NCBI GenBank assembly: GCA_944384705.1
Contig: CALWUI010000027.1
Location: 1 to 64,000, forward strand
Origin: an uncultured Clostridia bacterium
GTDB taxonomy: Bacteria; Bacillota; Clostridia; Oscillospirales; Acutalibacteraceae
Length of the DNA stretch: 64,000 bases
Direction of reading: 5' to 3'
Shown: piece after piece, positions 54,635 through 63,895 of the stretch
How the letters are laid out: each line of letters begins with the position of its first letter
How positions within the stretch are numbered: the first letter of the stretch is position 1
Position numbers and translations under genes: made by a program
The notes under the pieces: model-generated
Told to the model about the DNA's origin: nothing
The model's input: the letters and a program-made list of their open reading frames with translations, nothing else
The model's database searches: none

Positions 54635-57535
54635 TTAATTATTATGTATAGCAGCCAATAAACTACGTAGCCTTATTTTGACTGCTCCAGGATTTGTTAT
54701 CTCATCTATTTTGATTTGTGTGTAAATCTTGCCAGATTTTTCGAGAATATTCCGTACTTCGTCTGTAGTAATCGCATCAACTCCGCAACCGAATGAGACA
54801 AGCTGCACTAAATTCATATTTTTTTTATCAGAAATATATTTTGCCGCACTATAAAGTCTAGAATGATACGTCCATTGATTAAGCACATCTGTTGAAAATT
54901 TTTCTACCTTTCCACTAATAACATCTTCTGAAACAACAGCTACACCTAAACCTGCAATTATTTTGTCTATTGAATGGTTTACCTCAGGATCAACATGGTA
55001 TGGCCTACCAGCAAGGACGATTATTTCACGGTTTTGAGCCTGAGCAGTTTCTATAATTTTTTCACCAGCTGCTTTGATTCGATTAATATGCAACTGATAT
55101 TCTTTATAAGCCTCTTTTGCCGCTTTTTTTACTTCTTTAAAAGATATCCCATCAAAATATTTACATAAAATTTCATGCATTTTTTTAGAAAAGTCTTTTG
55201 GACGATGTATACCAATGTAATCATTTATAAAAGTAACATTATCTAATTGTTTAACATTTGCAGCAATTACTTCTGGATAGTAAGCAACTACTGGGCAATT
55301 ATAGTGGTTGTCTCCGAGCTTCTCATCAAAATTATACGACATACAAGGATAAAAAATATATTTAACTCCAGAGTTCAAAAGTGCCTCGATATGCCCATGC
55401 ATTAATTTTGCCGGGTAGCAAACAGTATCCGATGGAACAGTATGCTGACCACTTAGATATATCTCTCTGTTAGAAGCAGGAGAGGTTGTAATTCCAAACC
55501 CAAGTGATGAAAAAAAGACATACCAAAACGGCAACATTTCGTACATGTTAAGTCCAAAAGGGAGACCTATCGTTGCTCTTTTTTCAGATATAAAATTTTT
55601 ATACTGATGCAACAGACTTAATTTATAGGCATACATATTCAAACTATCATCAGCAGATTTGCCTGTAATTGGTTTTTCGCATTTATTTCCACTTATACAG
55701 CGCCGCTGTCCGTTAAATTTATTTACTGTTAACTTGCAATTATTCCCGCATCCGCCACAATTAGCATATTTGACCTCATGAGAGAAATTTTTTAACCCGT
55801 TTAAATTTATGATACTGCTTTTGCCATTTTCGTGTCTTTTGGCATAGAGTGCAGAACCGTACGCTCCCATCAAACCAGCAATATCAGAACGAACTACCTC
55901 TGCTCCAACTTCGAGCTCGAACGCTCTAAGAACCGCATCGTTCAAAAATGTGCCACCCTGCACTACAATATTTTCACCAAGCTCTTTTGGCGAAAACGCT
56001 CGAATTACCTTATACAAAGCATTTTTAACAACACTTATAGATAATCCCGCAGAAATATCTTCAATAGTGGCACCATCTTTTTGCGCCTGCTTTACAGAAG
56101 AGTTCATAAATACAGTACATCTAGAGCCTAAATCAACAGGAGCTTTAGCAAAAAGTCCTAATCTAGAAAATTCTTCAATAGAATACCCCAAGGCATTAGC
56201 AAAAGTTTGTAAAAAAGATCCACACCCAGAAGAACAAGCCTCGTTTAAGAAGATATTATCAATAACGCCACTTCTTACTTTAAAGCATTTTATATCCTGG
56301 CCACCGATGTCGATAATAAATTCAACATCTGGCATAAAATTCTGTGCGGCAGTAAGGTGTGCAACTGTTTCAACAATACCAAAATCAATGCTAAAAGCAC
56401 TTTTTATCAAATCTTCTCCGTATCCTGTTACAGCGCTGGATGCTACTTCTAAATTAGGATATTCTATATATAATTCTTCTAAAAATTCTTTTACTATATT
56501 TACAGGCTCACCTTTATTTGGCATATAAACTGAATGTAACAGCTCACAATTTTCGCCAATAACTGCAGCTTTAGCTGTTGTGGACCCGATATCTAACCCG
56601 ATATAAATTTTACCTTTATAATTTTTAATCTTTCCAGTTTTAACTTTATTTTTATTATGTCTTTTTTTAAACTCTTTGTATTCATCAAGGTTTTCGAAAA
56701 GAGGTTTATTGTGTGCAAAGTTATTAGTAGTTTTACAAGTTTCTACCTCATTAATAATTTCGTCTAAATTTATAATTCTATCTGCACAAATTGCTGCACC
56801 AAGAGCAACATAATATAAAGAATTTTCCGGACATATTCCTTGTGTTTTTAAAGTTTTATCGAAATACTTACGAAGTTCACTTAAAAAAGTAAGTGGTCCA
56901 CCCAAATATAAAATATTTCCTTTTATTTCTCTTCCTTGGGCTAGCCCAGCAATTGTTTGATTAACTACGGCCACAAATATGCTGGCTGCTATGTCGGCCC
57001 GGTTAGCTCCTTGATTTAATAGTGGCTGAATATCCGACTTTGCAAAAACTCCGCATCTTGAAGCTATGTTATAAATCTTTTTATAAGATTTAGCCAGATC
57101 ATTGATTTTGTTAACAGAAACATTTAAAAGAGTTGCCATTTGATCAATAAAAGCACCCGTTCCTCCGGCACAGGACCCATTCATTCGGACTTCTAATTGA
57201 TCTGATAAAAATAATATCTTGGCATCTTCTCCACCCAATTCTATTATAACATCGGTTCCAGGAGAAAAAATATTTGAAGCAATTTTGGTAGCATATACTT
57301 CTTGAACAAAAGGAATTTTACAAGAATCTGCAATTCCTATGCCGGCAGAACCAGATATAGCAATTTTTACAGGCAGATTATGAATAATATTATCTTTAAC
57401 AAATTTAAGAATTTTAATTATTTGCTGCTTTATTTGAGAATAATGTCTTTCATAATTTTTGTAAACAATCGAATTATTTTCGTCAACGACCACACATTTA
57501 ACAGTAGTTGAGCCAACGTCAAGACCTATTTTCAA
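54635..57535 (-). CDS. 2-hydroxyacyl-CoA dehydratase activase (double BcrAD/BadF ATPase)
   Basis: A 966-residue protein with two ASKHA-fold ATPase domains: the first begins KIGLDVGSTTVKCVV and has GSCAGGTGAFIDQMA, and the second has GLDIGSTTAKAAV and ACSSGCGSFLQTFA. The cysteines that bridge an activase [4Fe-4S] cluster are visible in these segments. A four-Cys cluster (CGGCGNNC) and a DUF2229-like region (about 640-960) follow. Such proteins donate low-potential electrons, using ATP, to radical dehydratase-type partners. The start is TTG at 57535 with GGAGGGA upstream. Full activity probably needs the next gene product. Confidence 0.85.
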   Translation of the reverse strand: MKIGLDVGSTTVKCVVVDENNSIVYKNYERHYSQIKQQIIKILKFVKDNIIHNLPVKIAISGSAGIGIADSCKIPFVQEVYATKIASNIFSPGTDVIIELGGEDAKILFLSDQLEVRMNGSCAGGTGAFIDQMATLLNVSVNKINDLAKSYKKIYNIASRCGVFAKSDIQPLLNQGANRADIAASIFVAVVNQTIAGLAQGREIKGNILYLGGPLTFLSELRKYFDKTLKTQGICPENSLYYVALGAAICADRIINLDEIINEVETCKTTNNFAHNKPLFENLDEYKEFKKRHNKNKVKTGKIKNYKGKIYIGLDIGSTTAKAAVIGENCELLHSVYMPNKGEPVNIVKEFLEELYIEYPNLEVASSAVTGYGEDLIKSAFSIDFGIVETVAHLTAAQNFMPDVEFIIDIGGQDIKCFKVRSGVIDNIFLNEACSSGCGSFLQTFANALGYSIEEFSRLGLFAKAPVDLGSRCTVFMNSSVKQAQKDGATIEDISAGLSISVVKNALYKVIRAFSPKELGENIVVQGGTFLNDAVLRAFELEVGAEVVRSDIAGLMGAYGSALYAKRHENGKSSIINLNGLKNFSHEVKYANCGGCGNNCKLTVNKFNGQRRCISGNKCEKPITGKSADDSLNMYAYKLSLLHQYKNFISEKRATIGLPFGLNMYEMLPFWYVFFSSLGFGITTSPASNREIYLSGQHTVPSDTVCYPAKLMHGHIEALLNSGVKYIFYPCMSYNFDEKLGDNHYNCPVVAYYPEVIAANVKQLDNVTFINDYIGIHRPKDFSKKMHEILCKYFDGISFKEVKKAAKEAYKEYQLHINRIKAAGEKIIETAQAQNREIIVLAGRPYHVDPEVNHSIDKIIAGLGVAVVSEDVISGKVEKFSTDVLNQWTYHSRLYSAAKYISDKKNMNLVQLVSFGCGVDAITTDEVRNILEKSGKIYTQIKIDEITNPGAVKIRLRSLLAAIHNN

Positions 57536-57630
57536 AGAAATCCCTCCGAGAATTCTATGCAACAAAATAATACAAGCTAGTTTAAATTGATCGAAAAAGT
57601 TTAATTCGTAAATAGAAAAAACTTGTTTTT

Positions 57631-57660
57631 ATTATAGCATGGTGATATAATAAAAAGCAA
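57631..57660 (-). promoter_or_regulatory. Promoter of the activase operon
   Basis: Minus strand: TTGCTT (57660-57655), 18-bp spacer and an extended -10 TGCTATAAT ending at 57631. Confidence 0.65.
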
Positions 57661-57681
57661 TCTTATGTTTGGATTATTTTG

Positions 57682-57710
57682 TTGATTTTTGATGATTTTA
57701 GTAAAATAAT
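57682..57710 (+). promoter_or_regulatory. Probable promoter of the aro operon
   Basis: TTGATT (57682-57687), 17-bp spacer, AATAAT (57705-57710). The -10 is weak, so the call is tentative. Confidence 0.45.
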
Positions 57711-57746
57711 GATTTTAGCATAGAATTAGTATTGTGGGTGAATTTT

Positions 57747-58796
57747 GTGAAAAAAATTAACTTAAATACACGAACTCCTTATAAAATAATAATAGATGAA
57801 AATTTAATGCAATATTCCGGAAACTACATAAAAAAAGTTTCGCACGCAAAACAAATTCTGATTATTACAGACGATATTGTTAATGAACTCTATTCAAATA
57901 AGCTCACAGATTCACTAATTAGAAATGGTTTTGAAGTATTTTTGTTTGTTTTTTCACATGGAGAAGTCTCAAAAAATATTCAGACTCTTGAGCGAGTGTA
58001 TTCTTTTTTAATAAAAAACAAATTCACCCGGTCAGATTTAATTATAGCTTTGGGTGGTGGTGTGCCAGGAGATTTAGCAGGTTTTGTAGCGGCTACTTAC
58101 ATGCGTGGCATAGATTTTATACAGATTCCTACATCGCTATTATCGCAAATAGATTCTTCTATAGGTGGAAAAAACGGTGTAAATCTCTCTCATGGCAAAA
58201 ATCTTATTGGAACGTTTTACCAGCCAAAACTTGTCCTTATTGATGTAAGTACGCTCTCAACGTTGCCAAAACAAGCTATTTCGGATGGCATTGCTGAAGC
58301 TATAAAATATGGTTTAACAAAAAGTCCTGAATTATTTTATATGATAAAAAATAATGATTTTGAGCATATATTAAAAGATTTGATTTTTGAATGCGTAAAC
58401 ATAAAAAAGTCGATTGTAGAAAAAGATGAGCTGGAAAAAAACGAGCGTAAACTTTTAAATTTTGGTCATACCTTGGCTCATGCTATAGAAAAATTTTATG
58501 ATTTTAAAAATTATACTCATGGTCAAGCTGTGTCGATTGGCATGGCTTATACTGTCTTCTCTGGCGAAAAGTTGGGGCTAACCAAAACTGGGACGTATTC
58601 TGAATTAATTTCTGTCCTGGAGAAATATAATCTTCCGTATAAAATTAATTGCGACATGAATAAACTTGTAGAAATAGCTAAAGTAGATAAAAAAGCTACA
58701 GGAGAATTCTTTGATCTGGTTTTAATAAAGGAGATCGGCGACGCCTTTATAAAAAGGATAAAAAAGGATGACTTGAAAAAATATATCGGAGGTTAA
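57747..58796 (+). CDS. aroB: 3-dehydroquinate synthase
   Basis: The 349-residue enzyme makes dehydroquinate from DAHP, the second shikimate-pathway step. It has the NAD-site ALGGGVPGDLAGFVAATYMRG, QIDSSIGGKNGVNL, the metal ligand region LLNFGHTLAHAIE and HGQAVSIGMAYT. GTG at 57747 gives the family length; an in-frame TTG at 57732 lacks a ribosome site. It begins an aroB-aroA-aroC-chorismate mutase operon; the intermediate-step genes aroD, aroE and aroK are elsewhere. Confidence 0.94.
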   Translation: MKKINLNTRTPYKIIIDENLMQYSGNYIKKVSHAKQILIITDDIVNELYSNKLTDSLIRNGFEVFLFVFSHGEVSKNIQTLERVYSFLIKNKFTRSDLIIALGGGVPGDLAGFVAATYMRGIDFIQIPTSLLSQIDSSIGGKNGVNLSHGKNLIGTFYQPKLVLIDVSTLSTLPKQAISDGIAEAIKYGLTKSPELFYMIKNNDFEHILKDLIFECVNIKKSIVEKDELEKNERKLLNFGHTLAHAIEKFYDFKNYTHGQAVSIGMAYTVFSGEKLGLTKTGTYSELISVLEKYNLPYKINCDMNKLVEIAKVDKKATGEFFDLVLIKEIGDAFIKRIKKDDLKKYIGG

Positions 58797-58801
58797 GCCT
58801 T

Positions 58802-60079
58802 ATGAGTACCGCTATTATTACACCTCAGCGACTTTCAGGCTCAATAGATGTGCCGCCATCAAAAAGTATAATGCACAGAGCAATAATTTGTGCACTTTTG
58901 GCTAGAAGCATAAGCGAGATCTATCCGATAGATTTATCTAACGATATCATGGCTACAATAAATGCTGCAAAATCTTTAGGAGCGTTTGTTAATGTGGTGT
59001 CAAATAGACTGATAATTGACTCTAGAAATGCATTTAATTCGAATTATATAACCATAAATTGCAAAGAATCTGGGTCAACGTTGAGATTTTTGCTGCCTAT
59101 AGTAAGTGCATTTGGAATCGATGCCATATTTGAAGGAGAGAATAGCTTAGTAAGCCGACCTATGGGAGTATATGCTCAAATTTTGCCTATCTTTGGCGTA
59201 AAATGTAGATATTCTGGCAAATTGCCTTTTGCTGTGAGTGGGAAACTAAAAGCAGGAAGATTTTTAGTTCCGGCTGATGTGAGCTCTCAATTTATTACGG
59301 GATTATTGCTAGCTTTGCCTCTTTTGCAAGAGGATAGCGAAATTATTTTGACAACAGCCATTGCTTCTTTGGGATATATTAATGTAACGATAAAAGTCAT
59401 GCAAGATTTTGGCATTAAAGTGATAAAAACCAAAACAGGATTTAAAATTCCTAAAAATCAGCATTACTGCGCAAAAAAAGAATATTTTGTAGAGGGAGAT
59501 TGGTCTCAAGCGGCATTCTTTTTGGTAGCAGGAGCAATAAGTGGCCCTGTAACTGTTCGAGGTTTGAGTTTGAAGTCATGTCAGGGAGATAAGACTATAG
59601 CTAGGATATTGCATAGAATGGGCGCAAAAGTTAGTTATAATAAAGAAAAATGTGAGATTACTGTAGCTCCAGGTCGACTATTAAATTTTAATATTTTCGC
59701 GACACAAAATCCGGATTTAGTTCCCGTATTAGCAGTTCTAGGAGCTTGCGCTGAAGGTACTATGCGAATTTTTGGTGTCTCACGGCTACGATATAAAGAA
59801 AGTGACAGGCTTTGTGCCATAAACGATGGACTGACTAAGTTAGGCGTAAATGTTACAGAAGTTGAGGATGGCCTCTTGATTGCAGGTCAAAAAGAATTTA
59901 ATAAAGCAAATCTAAGTGGATTTAATGATCATAGGATTGTTATGGCATTTTCTGTGGCTGCTATTAGAGCAAATGGTAAGACAAGTATATCTGAAGCAGA
60001 AAGTATAAGCAAATCATATCCGTCATTTTTTGAAGATTATAATAAACTTGGAGGAATTGTGAATGTCCTCGATATATAG
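58802..60079 (+). CDS. aroA: EPSP synthase (3-phosphoshikimate 1-carboxyvinyltransferase)
   Basis: The 425-residue enzyme joins shikimate-3-phosphate to phosphoenolpyruvate. VPPSKSIMHRAIICALLA at the N-terminus, the KESGSTLRFLLPI site, SRPMG and RYKESDRL match the family. The inner GSTLRF loop has Glu-Ser-Gly rather than the Gly-Asn-Ala-Gly-Thr sequence of the best-studied class I enzymes. It begins 5 bp after aroB and overlaps aroC by 17 bp. Confidence 0.94.
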   Translation: MSTAIITPQRLSGSIDVPPSKSIMHRAIICALLARSISEIYPIDLSNDIMATINAAKSLGAFVNVVSNRLIIDSRNAFNSNYITINCKESGSTLRFLLPIVSAFGIDAIFEGENSLVSRPMGVYAQILPIFGVKCRYSGKLPFAVSGKLKAGRFLVPADVSSQFITGLLLALPLLQEDSEIILTTAIASLGYINVTIKVMQDFGIKVIKTKTGFKIPKNQHYCAKKEYFVEGDWSQAAFFLVAGAISGPVTVRGLSLKSCQGDKTIARILHRMGAKVSYNKEKCEITVAPGRLLNFNIFATQNPDLVPVLAVLGACAEGTMRIFGVSRLRYKESDRLCAINDGLTKLGVNVTEVEDGLLIAGQKEFNKANLSGFNDHRIVMAFSVAAIRANGKTSISEAESISKSYPSFFEDYNKLGGIVNVLDI

Positions 60080-61148
60080 CGGAAGTATAAAAATTTCTAT
60101 ATTTGGAGAAAGCCACTCAGAGGCGATCGGAGCGGTGTTGGACAATATTCCGGCAGGAGAAAAAATCATTTTTGATGAAATAATTGTGCAAATGCAAAGA
60201 AGAGCTCCTGGCTATGATGGCATTTCTACATGCCGCAAAGAAATTGATGTTCCAGAGATTATTTCTGGAATTTCAAACGGATATACAACTGGTGCACCTA
60301 TTTGTGCCGTTATAAAAAATAATAACGCATGTTCAGAGGACTATAAAAGCTTAGAAGATTTGATTAGACCCGGACATTCAGACTATCCTGCGTATGTAAG
60401 GTACAAAGGGTTTAATGATAAACGCGGAGGAGGTCATCTTTCTGGACGATTAACTGCGTGTTTGACCTTTTGTGGAGCTATTTGCAGACAGATCTTAGAA
60501 CAGCATGGAGTGATTATTGGCGCACATGTTTATTCTATTTTTGATGTGTTTGATAAAAAATTCGAAGGAAATCTTTCAGATGAACTTTTGATAAATTTAT
60601 CAAGAGAACGATTTCCAGTTATTAACTTCGATAAAAAAGAAGTAATGATTGAAAAAATTTTGCAGGCAAAAAAGGATGGAGATAGCGTTGGTGGCATAAT
60701 AGAATGTGCCATAAAAAATATTCCGCCAGGGATTGGATCTCCAATATTTGATGGAGTAGAAAATAAAATTTCAAGTTTAATTTTTGCTATTCCGGCTATA
60801 AAAGGAATTGAGTTCGGTGCTGGCTTTGATGCTACCAAAATGCTTGGGAGTCAAAATAATGATCCATTTGTTATTTTGGACGAAAAAATAACCACAGAGA
60901 CTAACAATCATGGAGGAATTTTAGGCGGAATTTCTTCTGGGATGCCAATAATTTTTAGGTGTGCTGTTAAACCGACCCCATCAATATTAAAAACTCAAAG
61001 AACTGTAAATATTAAATCAAAGTCTGTGCAAAAAATTTCCATCACTGGAAGACATGACCCATGTATTGTTCCAAGAGCAGTACCAGTTGTAGAATCAGCA
61101 GCAGCCCTTGCGATACTTGATCTTTTTAAAGAGGCAGGGTTATTATGA
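60063..61148 (+). CDS. aroC: Chorismate synthase
   Basis: The 361-residue FMN-dependent enzyme makes chorismate from EPSP. Signatures: GESHSEAIGAVLDNIPAG at the N-terminus, RRAPGYD, RPGHSDYPAYVRY, RGGGHLSGRLTA, and the C-terminal GRHDPCIVPRAVPVVE. ATG at 60063 overlaps the end of aroA, and its stop overlaps the chorismate mutase start by 4 bp, so the three products are translationally coupled. Confidence 0.95.
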   Translation: MSSIYSGSIKISIFGESHSEAIGAVLDNIPAGEKIIFDEIIVQMQRRAPGYDGISTCRKEIDVPEIISGISNGYTTGAPICAVIKNNNACSEDYKSLEDLIRPGHSDYPAYVRYKGFNDKRGGGHLSGRLTACLTFCGAICRQILEQHGVIIGAHVYSIFDVFDKKFEGNLSDELLINLSRERFPVINFDKKEVMIEKILQAKKDGDSVGGIIECAIKNIPPGIGSPIFDGVENKISSLIFAIPAIKGIEFGAGFDATKMLGSQNNDPFVILDEKITTETNNHGGILGGISSGMPIIFRCAVKPTPSILKTQRTVNIKSKSVQKISITGRHDPCIVPRAVPVVESAAALAILDLFKEAGLL

Positions 61149-61411
61149 ATTTAGAACAGATACGACTTCATATTGATAAAATAGATGATGAAATTTTAGC
61201 CTTGATTTTAAAAAGAATAGAATATTCAAGACTTGTAGCAAAGATAAAATTAAATGAAAACATTTCTATTTGTGATGAAAAAAGAGAAAGAGAAATTTTG
61301 AAAAGATTGCAAAATATATCAAATGACCATTTTAGATATATTTCTTCGATTTTCTCAGAAATATTAAACTCAAGCAAAAGAATTCAAGAAGAGATATTAA
61401 ACAATAAATAA
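61145..61411 (+). CDS. Chorismate mutase (AroQ class)
   Basis: The 88-residue all-helical protein is a stand-alone AroQ-type chorismate mutase that makes prephenate for Phe and Tyr. It opens LEQIRLHIDKIDDEILALILKR, with catalytic Arg and Asp positions, and keeps REREILKRL in the third helix. No fused prephenate dehydratase or DAHP synthase domain is present. ATGA overlap with aroC. Confidence 0.88.
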   Translation: MNLEQIRLHIDKIDDEILALILKRIEYSRLVAKIKLNENISICDEKREREILKRLQNISNDHFRYISSIFSEILNSSKRIQEEILNNK

Positions 61412-61432
61412 ACATAATATACTTATTAAAAC

Positions 61433-62399
61433 TTAATTTTTTATAAAGTTAAAAACGTGATCATAATATTCTACTGGCTGTAAAAATCGGCTCTGAGTAT
61501 GTCCAGCCTGATCTATAAGTAATTTTTCTTTCTTACAAGTGGTTGAATCATATAATCTGTTGCACATTTCTACAGGAATAAAATTGTCTGCAGTTCCATG
61601 AATGAACAATATTGGTATTCTAGATTTTTTTATTTGATCAAGACTAGATGCTTCTTTAAAATTATATCCTGCCCGCAAACGAGAGATAAAGCTTGTACAG
61701 TTTATAATGGGAAAAGATGGTAAATTAAATCTAAGTTTTAATTCAGAAGCAAAAACCTCGTACACAGAGGTGTAACCACAGTCTTCAACTACAGCTACTA
61801 CATTTTTAGGCAGATTTTCCCCACTAACCATCATAGCTGTAGCGGCTCCCATCGAAACTCCATGCAAAACTATTTTGGCCTGAGGATTCTCTTCTAAAAT
61901 TAAATCAATCCACTTTAAAATATCGTTTCTATCGAGCCAGCCCATTCCAATATATTTACCCTCGCTATTTCCATGCGCACGCAGGTCTGGCGTTAATAAC
62001 ATTATATCCATTGCAGTAGTAGTGATAAGCAATGTCTAGAACATCATTTTTATTTTGAGAATATCCATGAAGTATAATTGTATAATTACCAGATTTTTCA
62101 TTCAGATTAAATTTTGTTCCACTTAATTTCAAATTATCATATGAAATTACCGATACATCCTGCTTATTTACTTCTTTTACCCATGACTTTGAAGTATTAT
62201 ATTCTTTTTCAAAATTTTCTTCAAGAATGTGTTGAATATGAGCAGGAATATTATTTTCAACATTCCTATTAGCTCCCTCAGCTGTTCCGTTACTACGTAC
62301 TAAAGCATAGTTAAAAAAGTAGTTGCCAATACACATCAACACTATAAAAAAGATTAAAATTATTACAGAAAAAATAATTAAAAATTTCTTCTTTTTCAC
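61433..62399 (-). pseudogene. Alpha/beta hydrolase, frameshifted
   Basis: The first 130 or so codons encode an N-terminal membrane helix (about 5-28), then an alpha/beta-hydrolase start (YTIILHGYSQNKNDVLDIAY). After HYYCNGYNV the frame is lost: one extra T near 61998-62001. In the next frame the protein resumes LTPDLRAHGNSEGKYIGMGW and includes the nucleophile GVSMGAATAM, catalytic Asp in HGTADNFIP and His in AGHTQS. The full length would be about 320 residues, like the YqkD-type serine hydrolases. The GTG start overlaps the GT4 gene stop. All catalytic residues remain, so the frameshift is recent or a sequencing error. Confidence 0.78.
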
Positions 62400-63598
62400 A
62401 TTTCAACACTCTTTTGATTTGTATTTTTATAAAATAGATCAATTGCATATTTATAAACGTTAAGAACTCTAGCAGCCATATCATTTTTTGTATTACTGAT
62501 AATAACGCTATTTCTTACTTTATTTTTTAATTTTAGACGGTCATCTCTTGGCATATTATAAACAAAATTCATTTTATGAATAAAACTAGCTTCATCATTA
62601 AAAATAAACCCATTAACATTCTCTATTATTTGCCCTTTATTTATAGGATCCTCGCGTTGAATTACCGGCAAACCCATAGACATAGCTTCTAACATGGATA
62701 TTGAATTTGTATCGGTTAGCGAAGCAGTCAAGAATACATCGCAGGTAGCATAATAAGGCAATAATTTATTATTGGGGATTTTACCTGTAAATATAACAAT
62801 ATCACTAATTTTTAAATCTTTGACTTGTTTTTCCAAATCTTTTTTCGCTGGGCCATCTCCCACAATTAAAAACCTAAAATTTTTATTTACTTTAGAGTAT
62901 TTTTCTATATAATCCAGCAATAAATCAATGCTTTTTTCTTTCCCGATTCTAGAAACAATGCATCCAACAAACGCATCATCTGCAATATTATAAATTTTCC
63001 TTATACTTGCAACATCATCATTAGAAACATTTTGTATAGAAAACCTCTCCACATCAACAGGGTTAGGAATAATCTCAATATTTCGACGTAAGCCGGCATT
63101 TATTAAATATTCATGACTTTTTGGCGACGGTCCAGTAATTATAGTGGCTCTTTTATAAAGCGAACGAATATATTTGTAAAATATGCGCTTGCCAGTTTTT
63201 ATAAGAGGCTTTGGCATAACATAATACATATAATCATCGTATATTGTATGCAAAGTATAAATTACTGGACGTTTTAACATTTTGGAAACTAAAATACCAA
63301 ATAAGCCGATGCCGAATTCTGTATGAATATGTACAACATCCGGGTTAAACTTTTTTATAATTTGATATTGCCTAACATTTAATGGCATAGAAAGGCCGTA
63401 TCCATAAATTCTTTTTAATTTTATACTTGGGCAACGCAAAACGCCGGATTCTTGATAAATAATCTGGTCTTTTTGATTAGTTGTAACTACAAGAACGTTA
63501 TGTCCAAGTGATTCTAGCCCTTCTTTAAGAGCCGCCACATGAGTGGCTACGCCGTTTATTTCTGGAACATATGTATCTGAAAATAAAGCTATTTTCAT
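62396..63598 (-). CDS. GT4-family glycosyltransferase (diacylglycerol glucosyltransferase-like)
   Basis: The 400-residue GT-B enzyme begins KIALFSDTYVPEINGVATHV and has VVHIHTEFGIGLFG, the GKEKSIDLLLDY sugar-nucleotide region and ASLTDTNSISMLEAMSMGLPV, where the EX7E motif has only the second Glu. This pattern is that of the 1,2-diacylglycerol 3-glucosyltransferases and relatives that make membrane glycolipids from UDP-glucose. AAAGGATA precedes ATG 63598. The hydrolase pseudogene is translationally coupled behind it. Confidence 0.85.
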   Translation of the reverse strand: MKIALFSDTYVPEINGVATHVAALKEGLESLGHNVLVVTTNQKDQIIYQESGVLRCPSIKLKRIYGYGLSMPLNVRQYQIIKKFNPDVVHIHTEFGIGLFGILVSKMLKRPVIYTLHTIYDDYMYYVMPKPLIKTGKRIFYKYIRSLYKRATIITGPSPKSHEYLINAGLRRNIEIIPNPVDVERFSIQNVSNDDVASIRKIYNIADDAFVGCIVSRIGKEKSIDLLLDYIEKYSKVNKNFRFLIVGDGPAKKDLEKQVKDLKISDIVIFTGKIPNNKLLPYYATCDVFLTASLTDTNSISMLEAMSMGLPVIQREDPINKGQIIENVNGFIFNDEASFIHKMNFVYNMPRDDRLKLKNKVRNSVIISNTKNDMAARVLNVYKYAIDLFYKNTNQKSVEM

Positions 63599-63632
63599 AA
63601 AAATATCCTTTCAATTTTTAAACCGATAATTA

Positions 63633-63661
63633 AGTATATATTAATTTTTTTTATTTTTCAA
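63633..63661 (-). promoter_or_regulatory. Promoter of the GT4 glycosyltransferase gene
   Basis: Minus strand: TTGAAA (63661-63656), 17-bp spacer, TATACT (63638-63633), about 35 bp before the start codon. Confidence 0.7.
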
Positions 63662-63753
63662 GCAAATTATTTAAAAGGGAAGCATTGTATAAATTCTTAT
63701 AAAAACATCAAAAATTTTAGAAATTTTACATGTTTAAATTCTGCTTTAAAATA

Positions 63754-63782
63754 TTGACAAACTACATAAAAAAATATATAAT
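63754..63782 (+). promoter_or_regulatory. Perfect consensus promoter of the NHLM-type export gene
   Basis: TTGACA (63754-63759), exactly 17 bp, TATAAT (63777-63782): the full sigma-A consensus at both hexamers. The predicted leader is about 105 nt and has no visible peptide gene. Confidence 0.8.
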
Positions 63783-63895
63783 TTTGAAAAATTGTTAAAT
63801 AAGTAGAATAAAGAAATATAAATTATATATTTTGAAAATAGTATATTAATTTTTTAGAATATTTAATGATTGTAAAAGAATTGGAGCTGTGAAAT

